Shown here: positions 1 through 7,609 of the stretch, one piece after another
How positions within the stretch are numbered: the first letter of the stretch is position 1
Layout: every line of letters begins with the position of its first letter
Source: Sandaracinaceae bacterium
GTDB taxonomy: Bacteria; Myxococcota_A; Polyangia; Polyangiales; Sandaracinaceae
Direction of reading: 5' to 3'
DNA length: 10,531 nucleotides
Assembly: GCA_025056955.1 (NCBI GenBank)
Contig: JANWYL010000100.1
Span: 1-10,531, forward strand
The notes under the pieces: generated by a model
What the model was told of the DNA's origin: nothing
Database searches by the model: none
The model's input: only the letters and a program-made list of their open reading frames with translations
Program-made: the position numbers and the translations under genes

Positions 1-617
1 AACTCAAGCCCTGCACCATCGATACGTTCCACCTCACGGATGGAACGAGGAGCAAGAAGAGGTTGGAAGAGAGAGCCACGTTGGGATTCAAAAGAAATTG
101 CTCCGCGAGAAGGAATGGAGGCGAGAGCCCCAATTGGTGGGTGCTGCCCAGAAAAACCCGACAGCAAGTTCACCCAAAAAGACTCATTCTCCTTGGCTTG
201 TTGCCGTTGTGCGCGTAACTCGTTGAGTTCCTTCTCAATCCGAGCACTCGCATCCCGCAGCGATCCAATCCGCTTGCGAAGCGCTTGAAGCGCGGCGAGG
301 TCGTTTGCCAAAATGCGCTCCACTCGGTGCCGAAGAGCAATTTGCGCAAAAACAGCTTCGATTGCCGCACTCCGCTGGCCAATGCGATAGGAGAGGCGTT
401 GAAGCCAGTGGGTCCTCATGCGAATTCGCTTGTCTAGGTTCTCTTCTTCTTTCGTCAGCGCATCAAATTCGCTTCGAACCCGTGCAAACTCTGCCTCCTT
501 CTGGCGAAGCGCTTCTTCAAGCCTTCGCGTGCTTCCGTCAAATGAGCCTTGCGCCTGAAGAGGGCTTGCTTGAAGCAGCAAGACCAAACAGGGCACGTAG
601 GTTGCCAATCTCCTCAT
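1..617 (-). CDS. EnvC-like secreted coiled-coil protein, presumed FtsEX partner (partial)
   Basis: Open from an ATG at 617 to the left window edge, giving 205 residues with no stop; the C-terminus is missing. Residues 1-23 form a signal peptide (two Arg, then a Leu-rich core, ending near QAQ). Residues about 30-62 and 88-145 are rich in Glu, Arg, Lys, Gln and Leu with heptad character, predicting a long antiparallel coiled coil. After about residue 157 the sequence turns Pro/Gly-rich and non-helical, which may be the start of a LytM/M23 domain, but no zinc ligands fall inside the window. It starts 9 bases after the ftsX stop, and a GGGGGAG ribosome site overlaps that stop, so it is almost certainly co-translated with ftsEX. 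In Gram-negatives the gene after ftsX in this position often encodes an EnvC-type periplasmic activator that FtsEX uses to trigger amidases. The architecture and position are seen directly; the EnvC identity is inferred. It could also be an active M23 endopeptidase. Confidence 0.8.
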   Translation of the reverse strand, partial: MRRLATYVPCLVLLLQASPLQAQGSFDGSTRRLEEALRQKEAEFARVRSEFDALTKEEENLDKRIRMRTHWLQRLSYRIGQRSAAIEAVFAQIALRHRVERILANDLAALQALRKRIGSLRDASARIEKELNELRAQRQQAKENESFWVNLLSGFSGQHPPIGALASIPSRGAISFESQRGSLFQPLLAPRSIREVERIDGAGLE

Positions 618-626
618 TTGCTCCCC

Positions 627-1505
627 CTAAACGTGCAAGTATCGACGAAGAGAGAAAGCACTGGCAACTGTGCATATTGCCGTCACAATCACGATAAACG
701 CCGCAATCATCCATGGGTCTAAGAAAACAAGCCTCACACCGATAAAATCAAACACCCTATCAAATTCTCGGTCCGCTAAGTTTTTCAAAAACCAAGTGAT
801 AGTAACTGAAATCCAAGACGCTAAAAATCCATAACTTGCTCCCTCAATTAGGAATGGAGCTTGAATAAACCCATCCGATGCACCGCATAGCCTTAAAATT
901 TCAATCTCATCCTTTCTACTTGAGAGGGTTAGCTTCATCACGTTGCTGATGAAAAACGCAATACCTACCAGCGCTAACCCAAGAGCAGCAATTGCTAGTC
1001 GATTTATAATTGAAGCAATGGCACGCACCTCACTCTGCCAACTTTCATGAGACTCAACAGCTTCTACGATTTCAAAGCGTTTGAGTTTTTCAGCCAATTG
1101 TTGGACAGTAAAGGACCGGCCATCCTCCTCAATCTCAATTTCAATCAATGGAGAAAAAGCTTCGGGAGGAAGGCCTTCAAGTCCATCCTTAGAGGCCTCA
1201 TTTGAAAAGAACGCTTCTCGCACCTGCGCTGAGCTCAAATATTTCACGTGACGCACCCCGGATACGCTCTCAATACTCGTTTGAAGTTGCGTGATCTCTT
1301 CTTGGGAAACGCCATCTTTTAAAAAGACTGCAACATTTGCTCGGCGCAATATGGATTTTGTGGTAAGCTGCATGTTGAGAACAAAAACAACCACAATTAG
1401 CATTGCAATTAGCGCTCCCGTCAACGTGAGAAGAGCAACGCCCTGCAAGCGGGCTTCTGCCCCAAGGCGACGGAAAACTCTTCGCAATATTGAATGCATC
1501 TGCAT
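627..1505 (-). CDS. ftsX: Cell division protein FtsX (ABC transporter-like permease)
   Basis: This 292-residue inner-membrane protein is the partner of FtsE. The pair turns ATP hydrolysis into a conformational signal through the membrane to activate peptidoglycan hydrolases at the septum. The four-helix FtsX topology is visible: TM1 at about 22-44, a periplasmic domain at about 45-165, TM2 at about 168-192, TM3 at about 215-240 and TM4 at about 265-288. The cytoplasmic loop after TM2 carries the family signature (RKDEIEILRLCGAS, then PFLIEG) that contacts FtsE. The periplasmic domain contains the usual NVAVFLKDGVS strand and is where an EnvC-type partner would dock. The gene starts 18 bases after the ftsE stop with a strong GGAGGG site at 1509-1514. 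A second in-frame ATG at 1499 has better spacing, so the true start may be residue 3. Length and topology are normal for the family. Confidence 0.96.
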   Translation of the reverse strand: MQMHSILRRVFRRLGAEARLQGVALLTLTGALIAMLIVVVFVLNMQLTTKSILRRANVAVFLKDGVSQEEITQLQTSIESVSGVRHVKYLSSAQVREAFFSNEASKDGLEGLPPEAFSPLIEIEIEEDGRSFTVQQLAEKLKRFEIVEAVESHESWQSEVRAIASIINRLAIAALGLALVGIAFFISNVMKLTLSSRKDEIEILRLCGASDGFIQAPFLIEGASYGFLASWISVTITWFLKNLADREFDRVFDFIGVRLVFLDPWMIAAFIVIVTAICTVASAFSLRRYLHV

Positions 1506-1523
1506 GTTCCCTCCAATTTTCTG

Positions 1524-2357
1524 TTAGCGGTCAGCAATTGCATGGAGCACTTTTCGACTGCGATGAAGCGATTCCCTCATTGAATGCGACCGAACTTCTT
1601 TCGCATATCCATTTTCAATCGAAATCACACGATATGATCTGCGCTCAATCAAAGAGTGATCGTGAGTGGCAAAAAGCACAGTGGCCCCAGTTTGGTGAAT
1701 TTCTTCAAAAAGAGTAAAGATGTCTAAAGCCAGCTGGGGATCCAAGTTCCCTGTCGGCTCATCAGCAAGGATCAGCACAGGCTCTCCAACAATCGCACGA
1801 GCGATCGCAACCCTTTGCTGCTCCCCTCCAGACAGACTTCTGGTCTCTTGAGCTCCTTTCCCCTTAAGCCCAACCCGTTCGAGCGCCTCGCCAACGCGGC
1901 TGCGGATGATTCGAGTGGGAAGGCCAAGGATTTCAAGGGCTATTGCAACGTTTTCAAAAACTGTCCAATGTGGAATGACTTTAAAGTCTTGAAAAACAAT
2001 TCCAATATTCCTCCGAAGATATGGCAAAGAATCACGGTTGAGGCGAGTGATATTTTTTCCGCAAAATAAAATTCGCCCATCGTCAACTTTTTGAGCTTGA
2101 TAAATCAGTTGCAGGAATGTGCTTTTTCCTGCTCCGCTTGGCCCCGTGATGAAAACAAATTCTCCTTTTTGAACTTCGAGACACACATTTCGCAATGTCG
2201 GGTGATCAGGCCGATGAAACTTTGTCACATTTTCAAAAACCAAAATCGGCTTCGGATATGGATTTTGGGTTAATCCAGCCCGAAAATAGGCGAAGGGACG
2301 GCGCGTGCCCTCCTCGCTTGCTTGCTCCCATCCACTGTTTGCCAGATCGCTTGCCAT
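1524..2357 (-). CDS. ftsE: Cell division ATP-binding protein FtsE
   Basis: Cytoplasmic ABC ATPase that pairs with FtsX at the divisome. With the start at 2357 (277 aa) the motifs are: Walker A GPSGAGKST at 72-80, Q-loop FQD at 122-124, signature LSGGEQQR at 175-182, Walker B ILADEP at 196-201, D-loop NLD at 204-206 and H-loop His at 232. All are intact, so it should be catalytically competent. The stretch ATHDHSLIERRSYR is typical of FtsE. Two ATGs compete, at 2363 and 2357. The run AGGGGGGG lies 1 base before the first and 7 bases before the second, so 2357 is favoured. FtsE is normally about 220-230 residues. This one has about 37 extra N-terminal residues before the first strand (ILVFENVTKFH) and a basic C-terminal tail of about 20. 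Assignment rests on motifs plus the adjacent ftsX. Confidence 0.95.
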   Translation of the reverse strand: MASDLANSGWEQASEEGTRRPFAYFRAGLTQNPYPKPILVFENVTKFHRPDHPTLRNVCLEVQKGEFVFITGPSGAGKSTFLQLIYQAQKVDDGRILFCGKNITRLNRDSLPYLRRNIGIVFQDFKVIPHWTVFENVAIALEILGLPTRIIRSRVGEALERVGLKGKGAQETRSLSGGEQQRVAIARAIVGEPVLILADEPTGNLDPQLALDIFTLFEEIHQTGATVLFATHDHSLIERRSYRVISIENGYAKEVRSHSMRESLHRSRKVLHAIADR

Positions 2358-2363
2358 GGCCAT

Positions 2364-2465
2364 GCCCCCCCTATAAACCGAAAGGGCAGAAAATGGCAAA
2401 AAAATGCCGCTTTGTCTTATGTAGTAACACTCAGGTGAGCAGTGTTCCAAGGAAACCCCAGAGCC
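2364..2465. other. Intergenic gap upstream of ftsE with a short hairpin
   Basis: About 100 bases separate the methyltransferase stop from the ftsE start, the longest gap in the minus-strand block apart from dedA-pckA. It holds a 6-bp inverted repeat (AACACT/AGTGTT, 9-base loop) at 2426-2446 and a short GGCA-T-run-TGCC element nearer ftsE. Neither looks like a strong intrinsic terminator because no U-tract follows a stable stem. A TTGCCA then TTTATA pair lies just before ftsE, but it would start transcription at or after the ribosome site, so I do not call it a promoter. The gap could house a promoter for ftsEX that I cannot resolve. Confidence 0.35.
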
Positions 2466-3194
2466 TCATCGCAAAGCAACCAAGACAAGCACATCGTCAT
2501 GCACGTACTTGGCCTCCCACCAATCACCGCTTGAAAGGTAAGGGAGGCGTGCCCACCGAAGGACCATCAAATTCAAAGATTCGAGAAAATCGAGGAAACT
2601 CACAACACTGCTTTGGAAGTCGTTACCATCGATAGGGAGCCATTCCTCTGGATCTGCTCCTCCTCTGGGCCTGTCCACATATGGCCGATAAGGCAAGGGC
2701 ATGGCAATCAAGAGATGACCACGAGGGGCAACCAACTGAATCGAGCGTTGGAGCAAGGTGAGCGGCCGTTCGCTTCGATCGAGCACGTTGAGGAGCGCAA
2801 CCAGGTCAAAACGCTCCTCCCAAGGCCAAAAGCAACGGCTCAAATCCACCTGCAAACAGTTGATGCCTCGGGCACAGGCACGGCGCCATGCGCAATAGGC
2901 GATTTCCGTGGCCTTGGCATGTTCGAAAAGAGGTGCAAGCTCAAGATGCACATCCCCTGCTCCAATCCCAATATCGAGCAATGAGCGTCGAGGTGAAGGT
3001 GATAGAAAGCGATCAAAACCCTCTCGATCAAGAAGAAAAACCTTATAGGCATCGAGCAAGGCACAGGCCTCGTAGTGCCCAATCCACCAAGAGAGCCACT
3101 TTAGGGCGTGGGAAGCAAGCCACCCAAGACGAGGAAGGGTTTGTGAGGCCATTGGGTGGGGATCTATTGGAAAATGAGAGTCGGCCCACTTCAT
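2466..3194 (-). CDS. METTL9/DREV-like SAM-dependent methyltransferase
   Basis: A class I methyltransferase of 242 residues with this start. The SAM motif I is LLDIGIGAGDV (72-82), followed by an acidic strand end at ATE (95-97). The second half resembles the eukaryotic METTL9/DREV family closely: LLNVLDRSERPLTLL (134-148) matches the animal LNLLDRCDQPLTLL block, PLPYRPYV (166-173) matches the PFHPYV block, and RLPYLSSGD...YVHDDVLVL (216-238) matches RLPYLCEGD...YVLDDAVFVL. From memory, METTL9 methylates His at N1 in HxH motifs using the Asn and Asp of NLLD and a Tyr before VLDD. Their counterparts N136, D139 and Y230 are all present. There is no signal peptide, so the enzyme is predicted cytoplasmic. 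The start is uncertain: a TTG at 3227 overlaps the upstream gene by 17 bases, while the ATG at 3194 leaves a 16-base gap with only a weak ribosome site. The family resemblance is strong; the histidine substrate is inferred. Confidence 0.85.
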   Translation of the reverse strand: MKWADSHFPIDPHPMASQTLPRLGWLASHALKWLSWWIGHYEACALLDAYKVFLLDREGFDRFLSPSPRRSLLDIGIGAGDVHLELAPLFEHAKATEIAYCAWRRACARGINCLQVDLSRCFWPWEERFDLVALLNVLDRSERPLTLLQRSIQLVAPRGHLLIAMPLPYRPYVDRPRGGADPEEWLPIDGNDFQSSVVSFLDFLESLNLMVLRWARLPYLSSGDWWEAKYVHDDVLVLVALR

Positions 3195-3210
3195 TCCCAA
3201 TGTGGGTTTC

Positions 3211-5457
3211 CTAGGGAGGAAGGTCAACTACGTCTAAGCGAAAATCACCTTCGCTTCCAGCTGCACTCTCCACGACAAGGTAATAGGTCCCTGGATCCAA
3301 GGTTTCGGTGATTGTGCTCGTTGTGCCGCTTCGAGTGCCACAAGCCCGGACTGTGGCAGAACCACAGGTGGTTTGGAGGGCCAAGTGAATCGCTCCTCCA
3401 CCAAGGTGTTGTGCCGTAGCAACCACCCTCCTCCTCTGGGTGAGGGTAAATGAGTAAAACGCATCAGGAGCTCCCGCCCCACCCCCACACCCAGAGAGCA
3501 GGGAGTTATCCATAAATCCAAAAAGGGTGTCTGTGCGGCTTGAAGGGAGTGTGATCGCCAAGCCGGGGCAGCGGTCGTTGTTTGGAGGAGGGGTTGGCGG
3601 GTTGGCCTCAAGTTGCACCGAAATCGTGCCACTTCCTGCCTGGGTGTGCGTAACAAAGAAATATGTGCCAGGGACCAAATTTCGGAACAAGCGACCATAA
3701 CGCCCCATTGGTGCAAGCACACACCCTCCAATCTCGCTTGCGCGATTGCCACAAGTTGACATGAGGGCAGCGCGCAGGGGCTCTGGACCTTGAGCAGTGA
3801 TCAACACGTCTCGTGGTTCACTTAGGGAAAAGGTGAACACCGCATCTTTACCCATCGTTGAGTCGGCACAACTTGGAGCTGCGTCTGGGGTATTCTCGAG
3901 GCGATTCACTTCGATTGACCCATGAGCGATGGGTGGGGAGCCGGATGGCGTCAGGTCAAAAGGTGCAGCACAAGAATCACCAATGGGACGTGGTGGAGCA
4001 TCGGCAAGAAAGACATTCAGTGAAAACTCGGTGGTTTCGGTGTTTCCTGGCTCGACCACCAAATAGTATCGGCCAGGCCTTAGGCGACGTTGCTCAAAAT
4101 TCACCGTGTCAATACCAGTGCGACACAGGATTTCAGCAGTGCGGCTGTTACAGTCAGTGCTGAGGGCAACTGCTACAGAGTTACCCCATAAAGCACCACT
4201 TCCCCTCGCAGTTACCCGCAAGTTGCGTTCTGAGCCGGCTGGAACCTCAAAAGCGTAGACTGCATCCCTTGCGCCCCTAGGAGCACAGCTCAAGTTGTGG
4301 TTGTCGTCGAATTCTTCAAAAGTGCCCCTCGTCGAGAAGGCGCCTGGCTCGATAGTTGGTGTGAGCAAGTTGCAAATGTCGTTTGGGGAAGGCTCGGTTG
4401 GAGGAGTGAGGCGAATGGATAGGTCGAAAGGTTGACCACTTGTGGTTTTCACGATGAGCGCGTACTCGCCTGCATCAAGGCCGCGTTGGGTGAGGGTGCC
4501 ACCGGCAGCGCACCGCTCATCTGGGCCAATCGCACACAAATCAAAGCGACGCAGTGCCAAGGCTGCCCCGCTGGCAGTGGTTGTCACGCGAATGTCACGC
4601 CTCTCTTCAAGGCGAAAACGAAACACCGCGTCTGGACCCATGCCAGGAGCACAAGCCAAGGTGTAATTCGAACGCAAGCCAGTGGTTGACCCCGAAAACG
4701 TTCCACCAGTTGGCCCAAGACTCAAGCGCGAAGCAGTTTCACACCCCTCATTGGAAGGCCGGCACATTGGATCCTCGAAGTCCCTACGACCATCGCAGTT
4801 GTCATCGCGGCGGTTGTCACACACCTCTGGTGCACCCGGAAACACCCGGGCTCCAGTACGGGGATCGTCATCGCAATCGGTTCCTCCTTCACACATGATC
4901 GAAACGAAGCCATCCCCATCCAAATCGCGAGGGGTGTAGACGCACCCAGTTGATGGATTACAGGAGTCGATGGTGCATGGAGATTCGTCGTTGCAAACTG
5001 GAGCAGGACCTGGTTGACACCCGTGGTATGGATGACAACGCTCGATGCCATTGCACGCATCACCATCGCTGCACATCGCATCGTTCGTGTCGATCACGCA
5101 ACGCCTGCTCCTTTCGTCACAACGCACAGTCGTGCACTCAAAGCGGTCCTCCTCACACGGAGCACGACCACCCATGCACACACCACCTGAGCACTGCTCT
5201 ATTCCGTTACAAAAACAACCGTCATCGCAATCGAATGCACTCGCACAATTCCGACCCAAAGTTGAACCTGGAGACACGCAAGGATTCATCAGCCCGCTGT
5301 CACCAGTATCCCTGAGCACGATTGGGGCATCCCGAGAGGCGTCTCTCTCAGGTGGCGCAGCGTCGGGCCCTGGGGTGGGCCTGGAGCAGCTGGAAAAAGC
5401 CGCCAACGCAAACCAAAACAAGGAGCGCAGCGCTTTCGAACCAAAGCATCGCATCAT
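3211..5457 (-). CDS. Large secreted lipoprotein: Cys-rich repeats, MopE motif, four beta-sandwich repeats
   Basis: 748 residues. A basic N-terminus and hydrophobic core lead to an imperfect lipobox FSSC with Cys24, predicting a lipid-anchored envelope protein. Next comes an Asp/Ala/Pro linker (about 25-58). Residues 60-175 form a Cys-rich region of units such as CNDESPCTIDSCNPSTGC, like the slime-mold CTDC repeat. Residues about 178-232 form a MopE-type acidic motif (DLDGDGF, TDCDDD, FPGAPEVCD, DDNCDG), a family linked to copper or calcium binding. Four repeats of about 115-130 residues follow (about 238-352, 359-487, 494-618, 626-746). Each has a Cys near its start, a DAVF/DAVY strand, a pair of Cys and a terminal GTYYLVVE-like strand, resembling pre-peptidase C-terminal domains. 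No catalytic domain is visible. GGGAG lies 4 bases before the ATG at 5457; a second ATG at 5454 is also possible. It is a diverged paralogue of the next gene upstream. Function unknown; surface display or metal binding is plausible. Confidence 0.88.
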   Translation of the reverse strand: MMRCFGSKALRSLFWFALAAFSSCSRPTPGPDAAPPERDASRDAPIVLRDTGDSGLMNPCVSPGSTLGRNCASAFDCDDGCFCNGIEQCSGGVCMGGRAPCEEDRFECTTVRCDERSRRCVIDTNDAMCSDGDACNGIERCHPYHGCQPGPAPVCNDESPCTIDSCNPSTGCVYTPRDLDGDGFVSIMCEGGTDCDDDPRTGARVFPGAPEVCDNRRDDNCDGRRDFEDPMCRPSNEGCETASRLSLGPTGGTFSGSTTGLRSNYTLACAPGMGPDAVFRFRLEERRDIRVTTTASGAALALRRFDLCAIGPDERCAAGGTLTQRGLDAGEYALIVKTTSGQPFDLSIRLTPPTEPSPNDICNLLTPTIEPGAFSTRGTFEEFDDNHNLSCAPRGARDAVYAFEVPAGSERNLRVTARGSGALWGNSVAVALSTDCNSRTAEILCRTGIDTVNFEQRRLRPGRYYLVVEPGNTETTEFSLNVFLADAPPRPIGDSCAAPFDLTPSGSPPIAHGSIEVNRLENTPDAAPSCADSTMGKDAVFTFSLSEPRDVLITAQGPEPLRAALMSTCGNRASEIGGCVLAPMGRYGRLFRNLVPGTYFFVTHTQAGSGTISVQLEANPPTPPPNNDRCPGLAITLPSSRTDTLFGFMDNSLLSGCGGGAGAPDAFYSFTLTQRRRVVATAQHLGGGAIHLALQTTCGSATVRACGTRSGTTSTITETLDPGTYYLVVESAAGSEGDFRLDVVDLPP

Positions 5458-5481
5458 CTCACTCCCAAATTAGGCCTGGAG

Positions 5482-5487
5482 ATTCTA
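5482..5487 (-). promoter_or_regulatory. Possible -10 element for the 748-residue lipoprotein
   Basis: On the minus strand TAGAAT matches the TATAAT consensus at five of six positions. It lies about 25 bases before the start codon, which would leave the GGGAG ribosome site inside a short leader. The -35 region 17 bases further up (ATGCTT) matches poorly, so this is only a candidate internal promoter in the 56-base gap between the two paralogous lipoprotein genes. Confidence 0.3.
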
Positions 5488-5513
5488 ACTCAGCCCAGCC
5501 AAGCAAGCATGCC

Positions 5514-7601
5514 CTATGGCATCGTTTCAATTTGGACCTCAAGGAGATAGGAACCGGCATCGCTTGCAGCAAATCCATCAACCACAAGGTGGTAGCGTCC
5601 GGGGTTGAGAACCGTATCGATCTCACTGGCTGTTCCCGACGCTGTGTCATCGTTGCAAGCAAGCTCTGTGGTGCAAAGCGAATCGAGCACGTAAAGCACT
5701 GTGTCAAAAGAGGAGCCGTGGGTAGAAGCGATCACACGACTGCGGCGACTGAGGTTGATCGCAAAAACGGCGTCAGGTGCATTTGAGCGCACAGCACATC
5801 CAGTTGGGTTGTGGTTGTGTGAAAGAGAAGAGGTGGATCCGCTGAAAAGGCCCCCCCGATCACCAACTGGATGGGCTCGGGAGCAGTCGTCATTCCCCAT
5901 CGCCTCGATGATGGGCCTTGGAGCTGAGCGGCGAAACTCAAGCCGATATGCTCCTCCTCTCCAGCCTTCAACCACAGGAAAGTAAACGCCAGGGGGAAGC
6001 GAAAATGCCCTGATCCGAGGAGCGTTTGCCACCCGGCACATGATTTCAGAAGAAGCCGAAGAGGGTGGGCATTCTCTGAGGAGCGCAAGCCCAATCGGCG
6101 CGCTCGACTCGGCAAAGAGTTCGATATCCGAGGGTTCAGTGAGTTCGAAGCGATGAATGATTTCAGCGCTGGACCCGGCACATGACACTTCGATATCGTC
6201 CTCCGCGCCAAGGAGGGTGCCCATATAGGGTGTGGCGGGTTCAAGTGAAATGGGCGAAGAACAACGATCACCTGAGACAGGATCACTGGGTGGCTCGAAA
6301 GCAACGTTGAGAACGTAGTCGGCTTCGTTTGGCCCCTCAAGGATGAGGTAATACCTTCCCTCCCCTATGCGATGGACCCGACCTCGAGCCGGCGTGCCAT
6401 GAGCACAACGAAGGAGTTCACCATCACAGCCCCTCAGCACAGAGAAGCGCAGAGGGTCAGAAGTTGGTGAGGATAAGGTAACAAAAAGGTTATAACTTTC
6501 ACCAGGTGGAATATCGAAGGTGTATACCAAATCGCCTTGGCTGGCCCTCCCGCAAGGAGGGGCGTGATCATCCTGTACACCAACAAATGATCCTCTATAG
6601 CTCCCCCCCATTGGCACAGAAATGACAGCTGCACTGGTGCATGTTTCGTTCGGAGGTGCTGGTGTCGCATCACCCCAATCGAGCTCTAAAACCACTTCGT
6701 CATCTACTCCGGCAACACCAATTGCCAAAACGTATTCCCCTGGGGGAAGGGATCTCAGGCGAAGCCTGGCTGGATAACCGCTTCGACACTCGCGCTCCGG
6801 AGACGTGCAAGTGTTGAGCAAAGCGAGGTAGGTTGCTGCCCGTTCAGCACGAGCCAAAATCGATACATCTTTTGGGCCCTCTCCTGGGATCGTGAAAACG
6901 ACAAAAAGGTCACGTACCCTGCTCCCAACACATTCAAAAAGGTGATCCTGGGATGATCCACCAAAGGACAAGAGGTAAGTGCCAGGTGCATCGATTCGAA
7001 GAGCATCCTCGCATCGGTCATGCATGGATCGGGAGCAGGGTGTTTCGTCGATGCGCCCGTTGCAGTTGTTGTCTATGCGATCGCCGCAAATTTCAGGTTG
7101 CCTACCGCTGCGCAAGGGGTTGTTGTCATCGCAGTCACTTCCACCAACGCAAAAGCCATCCGGATCGCCATCCTCATCGATGTCACGGGGCATGTGCTCA
7201 CAACGCTTTTGCTCCTCGATGCAACGATCAAGGGTGCAAGGGGATCCGTCATCACAGGCGCGTTTTTCAGGAGGTGCACAACCACGCTCCGGGTCGCAAC
7301 GCTCAAATCCATTGCAAAACACCCCATCATCACATTCTGAGTCCCTTGGAAACACCGTGCACCTTCCACCAATGCATCTCTCCAGCGTGCACCCAATCCT
7401 GTCATCGCAGTCTTGATCTTTTTCGCACTCTGGAGCAGCATCAACCAAAACGATGAAAGCATCAGGTTGGGAAGGAGAAGGGTCTCCACAACCGAGGAGC
7501 GCAAAGTGAAAAAGCGCTGAGCCAAGGGCCAAGGAGCAAATTCCCCGAAGCTCTCTCCTCTCGTTTGAAGAAGCACAGAACAAAGTAACGAAGTCCGACA
7601 C
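5514..7601 (-). CDS. Large secreted lipoprotein, paralogue of the neighbouring gene
   Basis: With a GTG start at 7601 this is 695 residues. A Leu/Ala-rich segment ends in the lipobox LLGC with Cys38, preceded by an Arg-containing n-region, predicting a lipoprotein. A short Asp/Ala linker (PDAFIVLVDAAP) follows. Residues about 58-135 are Cys-rich (CDDGVFCNGFERCDPERGC, CDDGSPCTLDRC), and about 140-189 form a MopE-type motif (DIDEDGD, SDCDDNN, PEICGD, DNNCNG). Four beta-sandwich repeats follow at about 195-310, 318-437, 444-559 and 570-693, each ending in a GxYxLxxxG strand as in pre-peptidase C-terminal domains. The domain order is identical to that of the downstream paralogue, but the sequences have diverged widely, so the duplication is old. 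The start is the weak point: no ATG lies between the dedA stop and the lipobox. The frame stays open back to an ATG at 7706 inside dedA. GTG 7601, TTG 7583 and TTG 7532 are alternatives and none has an ideal ribosome site. Function unknown. Confidence 0.85.
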   Translation of the reverse strand: MSDFVTLFCASSNERRELRGICSLALGSALFHFALLGCGDPSPSQPDAFIVLVDAAPECEKDQDCDDRIGCTLERCIGGRCTVFPRDSECDDGVFCNGFERCDPERGCAPPEKRACDDGSPCTLDRCIEEQKRCEHMPRDIDEDGDPDGFCVGGSDCDDNNPLRSGRQPEICGDRIDNNCNGRIDETPCSRSMHDRCEDALRIDAPGTYLLSFGGSSQDHLFECVGSRVRDLFVVFTIPGEGPKDVSILARAERAATYLALLNTCTSPERECRSGYPARLRLRSLPPGEYVLAIGVAGVDDEVVLELDWGDATPAPPNETCTSAAVISVPMGGSYRGSFVGVQDDHAPPCGRASQGDLVYTFDIPPGESYNLFVTLSSPTSDPLRFSVLRGCDGELLRCAHGTPARGRVHRIGEGRYYLILEGPNEADYVLNVAFEPPSDPVSGDRCSSPISLEPATPYMGTLLGAEDDIEVSCAGSSAEIIHRFELTEPSDIELFAESSAPIGLALLRECPPSSASSEIMCRVANAPRIRAFSLPPGVYFPVVEGWRGGAYRLEFRRSAPRPIIEAMGNDDCSRAHPVGDRGGLFSGSTSSLSHNHNPTGCAVRSNAPDAVFAINLSRRSRVIASTHGSSFDTVLYVLDSLCTTELACNDDTASGTASEIDTVLNPGRYHLVVDGFAASDAGSYLLEVQIETMP

Positions 7602-7609
7602 GGGCAAAA

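Noticed and set aside
305..697. 130-codon plus-strand frame opposite the EnvC-like gene and the end of ftsX
   Set aside because: It is antisense to two genes supported by signal peptide, coiled coil and family motifs, and shows no features of its own.
2364..2400. TTGCCA/TTTATA promoter pair just before ftsE
   Set aside because: Transcription would begin at about the start codon, leaving out the strong ribosome site, so the pair is probably chance in AT-rich sequence.
3195..3227. TTG start for the methyltransferase overlapping the upstream gene
   Set aside because: No ribosome site precedes it and the added 11 residues match nothing in the family; the ATG at 3194 is simpler, though its own ribosome site is weak.
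6953..7456. Cys/His-rich plus-strand frames opposite the lipoprotein Cys-rich region
   Set aside because: Low-complexity antisense readings of GAT/TGC-rich codons; the minus-strand frame has a signal peptide and recognisable motifs. The same applies to frames around 4432-5473.
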